A stretch of 64,000 nucleotides of DNA, from the NCBI GenBank assembly GCA_964521715.1, contig CAZFSS010000001.1, forward strand, positions 201,300 through 265,299, read 5' to 3'. The DNA comes from DAOVRD01 sp964521715. Its GTDB lineage: Bacteria > Planctomycetota > Brocadiia > SM23-32. A model generated the notes under the pieces. It was not told where the DNA came from and ran no database searches. It saw only the letters and a program-made list of their open reading frames with translations. A program made the translations under genes and the position numbers. Positions 33,471 through 42,249 of the stretch are shown here, piece by piece (position 1 is the first letter of the stretch; every line of letters starts with the position of its first letter).

Positions 33471-35810
33471 TCAGAACTCCGGCGAGTTTTGGAGGTGCGT
33501 CTGCTGCGTCAGGACCTCTTCCGGCGTGAGGCCCCGCTGGCGCATGTGCAGCACTTCCAGCGCGGTCACGCTGTAGAGCAGCGGATAGCGCTCGCGCCGG
33601 TGCAGCAGCACCTCCCGCAGGAATCCGCTCAGGATGTCCCAGTGCATGTCGTGGGCGATGCGGATGGGGACCGTGCTGCTCGGCCAATCATGCCCGTTCA
33701 GCTCGAAGACCTTCTCGGGCTGGTGGAAGTACCAGGAGTCGAGCGACTCGACGAAGGCATTCACTCCTTCCTCTACGGTGTCCGCCTCGTACTCGTAGCC
33801 CAGGTCGCCGCGCACGTCCCAGCTTGCGACGGGGCTGTCGCCGAGGAAGTGATAGGGCGGTGCGTAATAGTCGGCGCTGGCCTTCTCCACGGCCCGCCAG
33901 TCGTAATCGACGTTGCTGGCCCAGAACGCCTCGCGCGTGACCTCGCGCAGTTCCTGCCGGCTGATGAGGGGATCGCCTTCCCTGCGGAAGCCGCCCCCGC
34001 CGCTTTTCCAGTGGTAGATCCGGTCGCAGCCCATGATGTTGGCGTGCAGCCAGTTGGTGCAGCCGCCGCAGTCCAGGCGCACCTCGTCGGCCGTGCGGCT
34101 CCAGAGAGCCTGGCCGTCGGGGTTGTGGTGTAAGGAGTGATTCTCGAACTCGCAGCCGCGGTCGAAGCAGCGTTGCAGCAGCATCGTGGCGTACTGGAAG
34201 TCGTGCCGCGACAGGGCCGCGACGTACATGCGCGGCGCCCACCGCACGTCCTGCGCGGCCAGCTCCTCGATCAGCCCGACGAACCGCTCCAGGGACTCGA
34301 TGGTCGTGCAGTCGTCGAACGAGACGTGCAGGTAGCGGGGCTTGCCGTACGTATCGGCCGGCGGGGGAGGGGGGGCCGGCGCGGGACGCGCCAGCACGGC
34401 GGGCGCCGCCCCGAGCTTCGCCAGGGCGGCCTTCATGGCCTGGAACGTGGCGGATTCCCCTTCTGTCTCGAAGGCAGCCGTCAGCGGCGCCAGGGAGTCC
34501 GCTGAGCCGAGCCTGCCCAACAGCTTGGCGGCCAGCCGCCGCACGGCGGCGTCTTCGTGCCCGAGCGCCTCGTGCAGCCTGTCCAGCCCGAGGCCGTCCC
34601 CCAGCGCGGCGATGGCGAAGGCCAGATGCAGGCGCAGGTGGAAGTAGTCCGGCGGCCCGGCGAATCGGGCGTAGGCGGCCTTCAGATCCGGCAGCACGCT
34701 CGGATCGCCCAGTTCGGCCACGGCCTCGGCCGCCAGGTGGAAGACGCGATGGTTGTCGAAGGCGGCGACGTGGCCGGTTTCTGCCTCAATCTCGCGCGGC
34801 ATCAGGAAGTGGTCGGTCAGCAGCCGGGCGGCGTCGGGCGGGCGAAGCTTCCGCAGGCCGGCCACGATCAGGCGCCTCTGCTCGCGCCAGGTGCTGGACT
34901 CGATCGCGTCGCGCAGGAGGGGAGCGACGTCCCGGCCGCCGTGCAGCACCAGGAGGTTCAGCGCCTCCATCCGGATGAAGCCGCCCGGATAGTCGAACTT
35001 GTCCGTGGCGAGCTGGACCATCTGTTCGGCGTATACCGGATCGCCCATGATCCGCAGCGCGCGGGCGGCGAACAGGCCCGGGCTGTCCTCGCCGAATGCC
35101 TCGCACTCGCGCGCTATTTGCAGCAGGTCGGGCGTGGCCTTCTTCAGGTCCATCAGGATTGCGCACTTGGCGGCCATCTGGAGGACCGGCTTGCTGTGCG
35201 AGCCCTTCAGGATGTCCAGCACGGTCGGCACGCCCGCATCGCTGCCCAGGCGGTGCAGGGCCAGCGCGGCCGCCATGCGGTTGAAGTACTCCTCCTGCCG
35301 CAGGGCGCCGACCTGCTCGGGCCCGCCGCCCATCCAGGGCCCCGTCCGCGTGCCGGGCGCTGCGCTCTGCGGGGCCGGGCCGCCGGCCCGGCCGGGTCCT
35401 TCCTCGCTCTGGGGCTCAGCGGGCGTGAACGCGAGCGCTTCCTTGAGGGCGGGGATGGCCCTCGGGTCGCCCAGCTTCTCCAGCACGGCTATGGCGCCGC
35501 GGCGCACCCACGTGGACTGGTCCTGCATCGCCTCCAGCACGGGGCCGAACGCCGACTCGTCATGCGTGAAGACGAGCTGCGCGATGGCGGCGCTGCGCAC
35601 GTGCGGGTCGTCGTCCTTCAGGGCGGCGCAGAAGGTGGGGATGTGCCGCGGCTCGTTCTCCAGCCCGAGGCGGTAGAGGCGGGCGACCTCCGGCCCCCTG
35701 TCCTCGAACGTGAACGTGCGGATCGGGTGGTTGGACGCGAAGGCCAGCCTCTGCGGCGCCAGCCAGAGCGCCAACGCCATCAGCAACAGGAAGGTATGCG
35801 CGCAGTCCAT
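33471..35810 (-). CDS. HEAT-repeat protein fused to polysaccharide-deacetylase-like domain, secreted
   Basis: 779 aa from ATG at 35810 (GGAGG eight bases upstream); signal peptide 1-25. Residues about 35-480 are HEAT/PBS-lyase-type alpha repeats (DDDPHVRSAAIAQL, DQSTWVRRGAIAVLEKLGDP, HEDAAVRRLAAKLLGRLG). A Pro-rich linker (APAPPPPPADT) leads to a C-terminal domain starting RYLHVSFDDC, with FENHSLHHN, which resembles the Asp and His-x3-His metal motifs of NodB-type deacetylases (CE4) or related barrel enzymes. The role could be deacetylation of a glycan or peptidoglycan on a scaffold of repeats; this is inference. Confidence 0.68.
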   Translation of the reverse strand: MDCAHTFLLLMALALWLAPQRLAFASNHPIRTFTFEDRGPEVARLYRLGLENEPRHIPTFCAALKDDDPHVRSAAIAQLVFTHDESAFGPVLEAMQDQSTWVRRGAIAVLEKLGDPRAIPALKEALAFTPAEPQSEEGPGRAGGPAPQSAAPGTRTGPWMGGGPEQVGALRQEEYFNRMAAALALHRLGSDAGVPTVLDILKGSHSKPVLQMAAKCAILMDLKKATPDLLQIARECEAFGEDSPGLFAARALRIMGDPVYAEQMVQLATDKFDYPGGFIRMEALNLLVLHGGRDVAPLLRDAIESSTWREQRRLIVAGLRKLRPPDAARLLTDHFLMPREIEAETGHVAAFDNHRVFHLAAEAVAELGDPSVLPDLKAAYARFAGPPDYFHLRLHLAFAIAALGDGLGLDRLHEALGHEDAAVRRLAAKLLGRLGSADSLAPLTAAFETEGESATFQAMKAALAKLGAAPAVLARPAPAPPPPPADTYGKPRYLHVSFDDCTTIESLERFVGLIEELAAQDVRWAPRMYVAALSRHDFQYATMLLQRCFDRGCEFENHSLHHNPDGQALWSRTADEVRLDCGGCTNWLHANIMGCDRIYHWKSGGGGFRREGDPLISRQELREVTREAFWASNVDYDWRAVEKASADYYAPPYHFLGDSPVASWDVRGDLGYEYEADTVEEGVNAFVESLDSWYFHQPEKVFELNGHDWPSSTVPIRIAHDMHWDILSGFLREVLLHRRERYPLLYSVTALEVLHMRQRGLTPEEVLTQQTHLQNSPEF

Positions 35811-35920
35811 GAGAACGGCCTCCAGGTGACCTGACGTTTGGCAGGCGTCTTTCTGTGCCGAGTGGGGATCGGCCCTGCCATGATGGGGCGCCGCACACGG
35901 GCAGCGCGGACGCCGGCCGG

Positions 35921-35949
35921 ATTCTACCACGGGAGGCCGACGGCAGCAA
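35921..35949 (-). promoter_or_regulatory. Promoter of the HEAT-repeat gene
   Basis: Minus-strand TTGCTG (35944-35949), 17-base spacer, TAGAAT (35921-35926). Confidence 0.55.
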
Positions 35950-35968
35950 TATGCCCCTGCCCCCTGGT

Positions 35969-35997
35969 TTGACAGGACTCGGGATCGGGCATAGGAT
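35969..35997 (+). promoter_or_regulatory. Promoter of the 36052 gene
   Basis: TTGACA (35969-35974), 17-base spacer, TAGGAT (35992-35997). Divergent from the promoter at 35921-35949, with about 20 bases between the -35 boxes. Confidence 0.65.
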
Positions 35998-36051
35998 GGG
36001 CCGGCCTGGCGGCGCTTCGCCAGGTGCGAGACGAGCACGGAGGTGGAAAGC

Positions 36052-37734
36052 ATGGAACGGGGAGCGACATTTGTGGTTCTGGCCACGGTCCTTGTGGTCG
36101 CGTGTTCGTCCATCTGCGCGGCGCCCGCTGCGCAGGGGAGCGACGTGCTCCAGAACAGGTGGGTCTTCTGCTTCGGCTACGGGCGCAACCGGCAGGACGT
36201 GGACCAGATCAAGTCGCTCATCCGCACCGCCGCGGACCGCGGGCTGAACGGCATGGTCCTGTCGTCGTTCGACCTGGACGGCATTACGCGGTGGCGGGAG
36301 GAGGACTTCGCCCTCCTGAAGGAGATCGCCGACCTGTGCCGGGAGGAGGGCATCGAGCTCATCCCTACGGGGTTCTCAGTCGGCTATGGCGGCGGGGCGC
36401 TCGGGCACGACATCAACTTCGCGGCTGCCCTGCCGGTTTCGATCTCGCTGAAGGCCGCAGGCGGCAGGGCCGTGCCCGTCGCCGGGGAGAACCTGCTCGT
36501 CAACGGCGACCTGGAGCAGCGTGAGAACGGGCGCTTCGCTGCCTACGCCTTTCACGACCAGCCGGGCGAGGTCTCCTTCCCGGACACGGCGGTGGCGAGC
36601 TCGGGCAGGACGTCGATACGCTTCGAGAACCTGACCGCGAACGAGCACGGCCATGGCAGGATCATGCAGACGATCGCCGTGGAGCCGGGCCGCGCGTACC
36701 GGTTCACGCTCAAAATCAGGACGCAGGACCTGGAGCCCGTCTCCGGCCTCCAGGCCGTGGTGCTCTGCAAGGACCGCACGGTCGCGAACGTCAGCCCCCG
36801 GCTGGAGCCCACGCAGGACTGGACCGACGTGACGGTCGACTTCATCACGGTCGACGAGACGGAGGTCAACGTCTACGCCGGCATCTGGGGCGGCAAGGCG
36901 GGCAGATTCTGGGTGGACGACTTGCAGGTTCGCCAGTACGGCTCGCCAGCCGACATCGTTCGCCGCGAGGGCACGCCGCTTGAACTGAGCAGCCAGGACC
37001 GAGCGGTGACGTTCGTCGAAGGGGCGGACTTCGAGAGGATCGAGAACCGCCGCGACCTGGACGCGGTCGCGCTCACGCCCGGCACCTCGATCAGGGAGGG
37101 CGAGCGGCTGATGCTCGCGTGCTACAAGATGCCTTTCGTCGGGCACTCGTGGGGCAGGCAGATCAGCCTCTGCATGTCGAACCCGGCCCTCTACGACTAC
37201 TGGGAGGCCCAGGCCCGCCGGCTGCACGAGGTGCTCGGCTACAAGAAGTTCCTGCTCTCGATGGACGAGATCCGCAACGGCGGCGGCTGCCTCTCGTGCC
37301 GCAGCAGGGACATCTCCATGGCCGAGATACTGGGCGACTGCATCACGAAGCAGCGTGCCATCTTCAAGAGCATCGACCCCGAGATCGAGGTCCTCATCTG
37401 GTCGGACATGCTCGACCCGAACCATAACGCGCACGACAACTACTACCGCGTCGTCGGCGACTTCACCGGCTCCTGGAACTACGTGCCCAGGGACCTGATC
37501 ATCGTCTGCTGGTGGAACGAGATGAAGGAGAAGTCCCTGGCCTTCTTCTCCGGCCAGGGGTTCCGCACGATGGGCGCGTGCTTCTACGATGCTGACGACC
37601 TGACGAACTCCAGGCAGTGGTTGGAACTGCTGAGGGCGACGCCCAACGCGGCGGGCATCATGTTCACCTCGTGGCAGCGGAAGTACGGGCTGCTGGGACC
37701 CTTCGGCGACCTTGTGTCCGGCAGCCAGGGCTGA
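36052..37734 (+). CDS. Secreted TIM-barrel (GH20-like) protein with nested CBM4/9-like domain
   Basis: 560 aa from ATG at 36052 (GGAGGTG about seven bases upstream). Signal peptide ends ICAAP. Barrel strands begin at NRWVFCFGYGRNRQDVDQIK and FALLKEIADLCREEGIELIPTG. Residues about 147-290 are a carbohydrate-binding jelly roll (LLVNGDLEQ ... FWVDDLQV). The barrel then resumes (LYDYWEAQARRLHEVLGYKKFLLSMDEIRNGGG, about 380-410; EVLIWSDMLDPNHN). The MDEIR block recalls the Asp-Glu pair of GH20 hexosaminidases, but overall similarity is too weak to name an activity. The next gene starts 59 bases on, likely the same operon. Confidence 0.65.
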   Translation: MERGATFVVLATVLVVACSSICAAPAAQGSDVLQNRWVFCFGYGRNRQDVDQIKSLIRTAADRGLNGMVLSSFDLDGITRWREEDFALLKEIADLCREEGIELIPTGFSVGYGGGALGHDINFAAALPVSISLKAAGGRAVPVAGENLLVNGDLEQRENGRFAAYAFHDQPGEVSFPDTAVASSGRTSIRFENLTANEHGHGRIMQTIAVEPGRAYRFTLKIRTQDLEPVSGLQAVVLCKDRTVANVSPRLEPTQDWTDVTVDFITVDETEVNVYAGIWGGKAGRFWVDDLQVRQYGSPADIVRREGTPLELSSQDRAVTFVEGADFERIENRRDLDAVALTPGTSIREGERLMLACYKMPFVGHSWGRQISLCMSNPALYDYWEAQARRLHEVLGYKKFLLSMDEIRNGGGCLSCRSRDISMAEILGDCITKQRAIFKSIDPEIEVLIWSDMLDPNHNAHDNYYRVVGDFTGSWNYVPRDLIIVCWWNEMKEKSLAFFSGQGFRTMGACFYDADDLTNSRQWLELLRATPNAAGIMFTSWQRKYGLLGPFGDLVSGSQG

Positions 37735-37793
37735 CGCAGGGAGCGGTGCCGCCCGGCAGGGGCATTGGCAATCATCTTGAGGAGGGACGCCGG

Positions 37794-39854
37794 ATGAACA
37801 CCACTCTCCTGGCGTGGCTCGTGCTGGTCGTGGCGGGCCTGGCGGCTCTGCCGCAGTCGGCCTTCGCGTCCGCCTACCACGTGTCCAACGACGGCGACGA
37901 CAGTAACGACGGGCGGACGCCGGGCACGGCGCTGCGCACCCTGACGGAGGCCGCGAAGCGAGTGGAGCGCGGAGACACGATCCTGCTCCGGCGCGGTGAC
38001 GTGTTCCGCGAGTCGGTTGAGATCGCCGTGCCGGACGTGGAGATCGGTGCCTACGGTCCGGCGGACCGGGAGCGGCCGGTCGTCAGCGGCAGCGTGCCCA
38101 TAACCGGCTGGCAGCCGTACAAAGGGTCCATCTACGTCGCGGAGACGGATGCCGACGTGGGATACCTGTTCGTCAACGGCCGTCTCATGACCATCGCCCG
38201 GTACCCGAACGCCGGCTGGCTGCGGACGAAGGCCTGGCGCGAGGAGCAACTGCCGGACGAGGGCGGCGGCCGCCGGCGCCGCCGCTTGGGGAAGACGTTC
38301 GTCACCTGCCCCGAGCTGGCGGACCACCCGCGCAACGCGCAGGGCTACTGGGTCGGCGCGAACATCCGCTGGCGCCATCATAGCTGGTGGTACGAGACGC
38401 GACCCGTGCTCGAGTACGACCCGGCCGGCGTCCTGACCCTGGGCGACCGAAGCTTCGAAGACATGGGGCCGTTCGATGGGGACGAGAAGGGCTGGGGCTT
38501 CTACCTGGACGGGAAGCTGGACGAGCTGGACGCTCCCGGCGAGTGGTACTTCGACGCGGAGGCGGGCAAGGTCTACCTCTACCCGCCCGACGGCGCCGAC
38601 CCCGGCGTGCTCCTGGTCGAGGGCTCCGTCCTCAGCACGGGCCTCAAAGTGCAGAACTCGGCGGTCAGGGACGTCTGCTTCCGGCACCAGAGGGACGTCG
38701 GGCTGGAGATCGACGGCTGTTGCGTCGTCGAGCGCTGCCTGTTCGAGGGCATCGGACGCGACGCCACGCTGAGCGAGCGCGGCGCCGGCGGCGCGGGCCT
38801 GCATGCGGCGTCGGGCGTACGGGACGCCCGCGTGCGGCACAACGAGTTCCGGGACAACCTCAATCACAGCATCGCCTGGTGGCAGAACCCGCAGGGCCCG
38901 GGCTCGTCCGTCATCGAGCACAACGTCATAGTCAACAGCGGGACCGTCCCCGGCTACGGCGGCAGCGGCTCCTGGCACGCCGTCGGCATCCTGATCGGCA
39001 GGGGAGCGAACGTGCACGTGCGCCACAACCGGATCGACGGGACCGGCTACGCCGGCATCCTGCTGGGCAGCGACGGCAACGCCGCCGAGTACAACGCCAT
39101 CCGCAACGCCATGTCCACGCTCAACGACGGGGCCGGAATCTACACCAACTGCTCGCGCAGCATCATCCGCCACAACGTCATCCTGGACGCCAAGGGCGGC
39201 ATGGAATCCTCCGGCACCTGGCCCAACATATCCCACGGCATCTGGCTGGAGTTCCTGGGCGAATACCGCGAAAGCATCGTCGAAGGAAACACTTGCGCGG
39301 GGTGCGGCGCCGACGGCCTCTTCCTGACCAACAACTACGAGTGCGTCGTGCGGGATAACGTCCTCTACGGCAACGAGCGGTACCAACTGCTCTTGACCGG
39401 CCGGGGGGAGAGCGAATCGGAGGACGTCACTCAGGACCACGTGATCGCGGGCAACGTGCTCTACGCCACCCGCCCGCCGCAGAAGGTCCTCTACTTCGAC
39501 CCGCGCTTCGACTACGGCATCCTGAAGGCCAACTCCTACTTCAGCCCCCACACGGACGAGCCGATCGTGGCCGGCCTCGGATGGCCCGGGGCCGGACGGG
39601 AGACCGCCCTCACGCTGGCCTCCTGGCAGAAGGACTACGCGTGGGCCGACCGCGAAGCGCGGACCGACCCGGAGGCGCCCGCAGATCGCGGCGCCGCCGA
39701 CCGCTCGCAGCTCTTCATCAACGACGGCGCATCCGTGAAGCGGATCGAGCTCGATGAGGTTTATCGCGACCTGGATGGCAGTCCCGTTGAGGGCAGCATT
39801 GAACTGCAGCCCTTCTCGAGCCGGGTCCTCATACGGGTCGAGCCCTCTCCGTAG
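37794..39854 (+). CDS. Secreted right-handed beta-helix protein (pectate-lyase/epimerase fold)
   Basis: 686 aa from ATG at 37794 (GAGGAGGG seven bases upstream). Signal peptide ends SAFASA, then YHVSNDGDDSNDGRTPGTALRTLTEA, the DUF1565-like opening of many polysaccharide lyases and mannuronan epimerases. Repeating strands such as VIEHNVIVNSG, VRHNRIDGTGYAGILLG, YNAIRNAMSTLNDGAGIYTNCSRS and VVRDNVLYGN form the beta-helix (about 330-560). Substrate and whether it is an enzyme or a binding protein cannot be decided. It probably shares the promoter at 35969. Confidence 0.75.
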   Translation: MNTTLLAWLVLVVAGLAALPQSAFASAYHVSNDGDDSNDGRTPGTALRTLTEAAKRVERGDTILLRRGDVFRESVEIAVPDVEIGAYGPADRERPVVSGSVPITGWQPYKGSIYVAETDADVGYLFVNGRLMTIARYPNAGWLRTKAWREEQLPDEGGGRRRRRLGKTFVTCPELADHPRNAQGYWVGANIRWRHHSWWYETRPVLEYDPAGVLTLGDRSFEDMGPFDGDEKGWGFYLDGKLDELDAPGEWYFDAEAGKVYLYPPDGADPGVLLVEGSVLSTGLKVQNSAVRDVCFRHQRDVGLEIDGCCVVERCLFEGIGRDATLSERGAGGAGLHAASGVRDARVRHNEFRDNLNHSIAWWQNPQGPGSSVIEHNVIVNSGTVPGYGGSGSWHAVGILIGRGANVHVRHNRIDGTGYAGILLGSDGNAAEYNAIRNAMSTLNDGAGIYTNCSRSIIRHNVILDAKGGMESSGTWPNISHGIWLEFLGEYRESIVEGNTCAGCGADGLFLTNNYECVVRDNVLYGNERYQLLLTGRGESESEDVTQDHVIAGNVLYATRPPQKVLYFDPRFDYGILKANSYFSPHTDEPIVAGLGWPGAGRETALTLASWQKDYAWADREARTDPEAPADRGAADRSQLFINDGASVKRIELDEVYRDLDGSPVEGSIELQPFSSRVLIRVEPSP

Positions 39855-39918
39855 AGGCGGGGGACATCCTGGGCTCGGCGCCGTGGGGCGGCGCAGGCCT
39901 GCATCGGCTCCGGTCACC

Positions 39919-39947
39919 TTGACGGGCGCGGCGCGGCGGGCTATGCT
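39919..39947 (+). promoter_or_regulatory. Promoter of the GH42-like gene
   Basis: TTGACG (39919-39924), 17-base spacer, TATGCT (39942-39947), about 40 bases before the ATG. Confidence 0.6.
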
Positions 39948-39986
39948 CGCCGGCCCACCACCTCACTCGGCAAACCGGGAGGCGTA

Positions 39987-42092
39987 ATGGCTTCCTTCGT
40001 GACGACGGACGACCGGGGGAACTTCGTCCTGGACGGCCGGCCCTGGTTTCTCCACGGGGCGACGTACTTCGGCCACCGGCCGGGCACCTGCGGCGCGGAC
40101 TGGATGGGCGAGAACTTCGCGCACAACGCCCGGTTCTTCGAGCGCGACTTCGGCACCATGCGCGAGCTGGGGCTTAACACGGCGTCCATCTTCGTGCCGG
40201 CCCGGGCGTTCTTCGTCGGCCTGGATCCGGCCGAAAAGCGGTTCGAGCAGCTTCACGCCGTGCTGGACAGGCTGGGCGAGTTCGGCCTGCGCGCGATCCT
40301 CTATGCGCGCCGGGCGCTGGGGCGCGAGGCCTGGTGCGCCGAGCACGGAGTCGACCCCGCGCAGGGGATGTGGCATCCGGCCGTGAACCCGCACGCCGAG
40401 CAGTACAGCATCGACGAGTGTAAGGCGTTCCGCGAGCGCTTCGCCGGCCGGGCGGAGATACTGGGCTGGGCCACGAGCGTGGGGCGCTTCTTCCGCTACG
40501 ACTTCAGCGCGCCGCCCGTGCGTGACGCGTGGGCTGCATGGCTGCGCGAGCGCTTCGACGGCGACTTCGGCCGCCTGCGGGAGCTGTTCGACCTCGGGCC
40601 GGCCGAAGGCACGTGGGAAGAGGTCCTCATGCCCACCGAGATGGAGCCCTACTTCAACGAGGACAACCCGCGCTCCTTCGAGTTCGCGCTGATGCAGCAG
40701 GTGCTCTGCTGCCGATCCAGCGCCCGCATCACCCAAGCCGTCCGCCCGGCCGTGCCGAACCACCTCATCATCAACGACGTGGAGGGCTGCTGCTTCTCTA
40801 TGGGGCACCTGACGGCACTGGTGCCCGAGATGCTGGCGGCCGACGCGCTCTGGCACGAGTGCTACAACTGGGAGGGCCTGCGCAGCTTCCACTTCGGCGA
40901 CGGGCCGCCGCGCTGGATGAAGGAGCCCGTGGCCGACAAGCCGGCCGTCGAGATCCTCTGCGCCGCCGGTTACGTCCAGATGCTCACGCGCTGGTGCCGG
41001 CGCTCGGGCAAGCCCGTCATCATCTGCCACGGCGTCGACATCGGCGAGAAGCGTCGCGGCACCTACACCGAGGACGACCAGCGGCTTCTGATCAGCCGTT
41101 ACAACGCGTTCGCGGTGGCCTCCGGCGCCCATGGCATCAACTACTGGTGCTGGAACGACGACGAGCTCTCGAAGACCTACACGCGGCAGTTCGGCGTCGA
41201 GTTCACGGTCGATACGCCGGCGCAGAAGAAGGACTACCAGCAGGCAGGCGAGACGATGGGGCTGGTGCGTTACGACGGCTCGCAGCGGCCCGCCTGCGAG
41301 GACGTCCGCGAGTTGTCCCGCCGAATGCGGGGCAGGCCGGCCGAGGAGCCGCGCCGGGAGGTCCTGGTGCTCTTCCCGTGCCCCATGTTCCAGAGCGTGC
41401 ACCGCTACCGTTCGAACCTGACGGGCTTCGCGATCCTGACGTCGCTTGCGCGGGAGGGCATCGCCGGCGACGTGGCCATGACGTCGGCTGGCGAGGACGT
41501 CGTGAGACTGGACCACCTGACGCCGTTCCGGCTCGTGATAATCGGCGCGCCGGAGTATACGCGCGACCACGAGCGGGTGCCCGAGCTGCTCGTGCAGTAC
41601 GTGGAAGGGGGCGGCACGCTGCTCCTGCCGCTGGCCGAAAGGGACCGCCTGCAGGACCCGTACGTGAAGTGGCGCGGTGCTCCGGCCCTGGCGAAGCTGG
41701 CGGGGGCCGCGCGCGTGCTCGGCCGCGAGGAGACGGCCCGGATCGACCGCGTTGCGTCCGCCCACGCGGCGTTCGACGCGTCGGCGACCCCGTCGTGGGA
41801 GCTGGCGATGGACGAACCCGCCACCTTCACGCGTGTTGAACCGGCGGCCGGCGCGGAGGTGCTCGTCCGCGCGGGCACCGGCCCGCTGCTCTACAGGCAT
41901 CGGCTCGGGGCGGGCGCGGTCTACGTCTTTACCTGGAACCTGGACGTGCTGCTCTTCCGGGGCGGCCGGATCGACTACGGCGGCGGCCATTGGGGCTGGC
42001 TCTGGCGCGGCCTGGCCCGCGAGATCGGCCTTGCCTGCGACCCGGACGGCCCCCTGGCGCGGACCGTGGCCGAGATGGACCCGCAGCCGTGA
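39987..42092 (+). CDS. GH42-like beta-galactosidase-type protein, probably cytoplasmic
   Basis: 701 aa with no signal peptide, unlike its neighbours. The barrel opens GRPWFLHGATYFGHRPGT; AEILGWATSVGRFFRYDFSAPPVRDAWAAWLRERF aligns with the GH42 block in which W-x-x-x-NE carries the acid/base Glu, but here the Glu position holds Val (TSVG). A second acidic motif is MPTEMEPYFNED. From about 455 a Rossmann-like trimerisation/GATase-like domain follows (REVLVLFPCPMFQSVHRYRSN), as in GH42 domain B. It may act on oligosaccharides imported after extracellular cleavage; activity is uncertain because of the missing residue. Confidence 0.68.
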   Translation: MASFVTTDDRGNFVLDGRPWFLHGATYFGHRPGTCGADWMGENFAHNARFFERDFGTMRELGLNTASIFVPARAFFVGLDPAEKRFEQLHAVLDRLGEFGLRAILYARRALGREAWCAEHGVDPAQGMWHPAVNPHAEQYSIDECKAFRERFAGRAEILGWATSVGRFFRYDFSAPPVRDAWAAWLRERFDGDFGRLRELFDLGPAEGTWEEVLMPTEMEPYFNEDNPRSFEFALMQQVLCCRSSARITQAVRPAVPNHLIINDVEGCCFSMGHLTALVPEMLAADALWHECYNWEGLRSFHFGDGPPRWMKEPVADKPAVEILCAAGYVQMLTRWCRRSGKPVIICHGVDIGEKRRGTYTEDDQRLLISRYNAFAVASGAHGINYWCWNDDELSKTYTRQFGVEFTVDTPAQKKDYQQAGETMGLVRYDGSQRPACEDVRELSRRMRGRPAEEPRREVLVLFPCPMFQSVHRYRSNLTGFAILTSLAREGIAGDVAMTSAGEDVVRLDHLTPFRLVIIGAPEYTRDHERVPELLVQYVEGGGTLLLPLAERDRLQDPYVKWRGAPALAKLAGAARVLGREETARIDRVASAHAAFDASATPSWELAMDEPATFTRVEPAAGAEVLVRAGTGPLLYRHRLGAGAVYVFTWNLDVLLFRGGRIDYGGGHWGWLWRGLAREIGLACDPDGPLARTVAEMDPQP

Positions 42093-42139
42093 CGCCGCGG
42101 GGCGCCCGCAGGGCTTGCTGGCTGCAGTGGCTTCGGGCG

Positions 42140-42168
42140 TTGCCCGAGCGGGCGGCCACGTGTACCAT
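42140..42168 (+). promoter_or_regulatory. Possible promoter of the 42250 gene
   Basis: TTGCCC (42140-42145), 17-base spacer, TACCAT (42163-42168). Weaker match to the window's promoter pattern. Confidence 0.42.
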
Positions 42169-42249
42169 GGCGCGCCGTTCATGGTGTGATGGGCCGGCCG
42201 ACGCAATGCCCGGTCGGCTGGATTGCGGCGTGCGCACAGGAGAAGAGCG

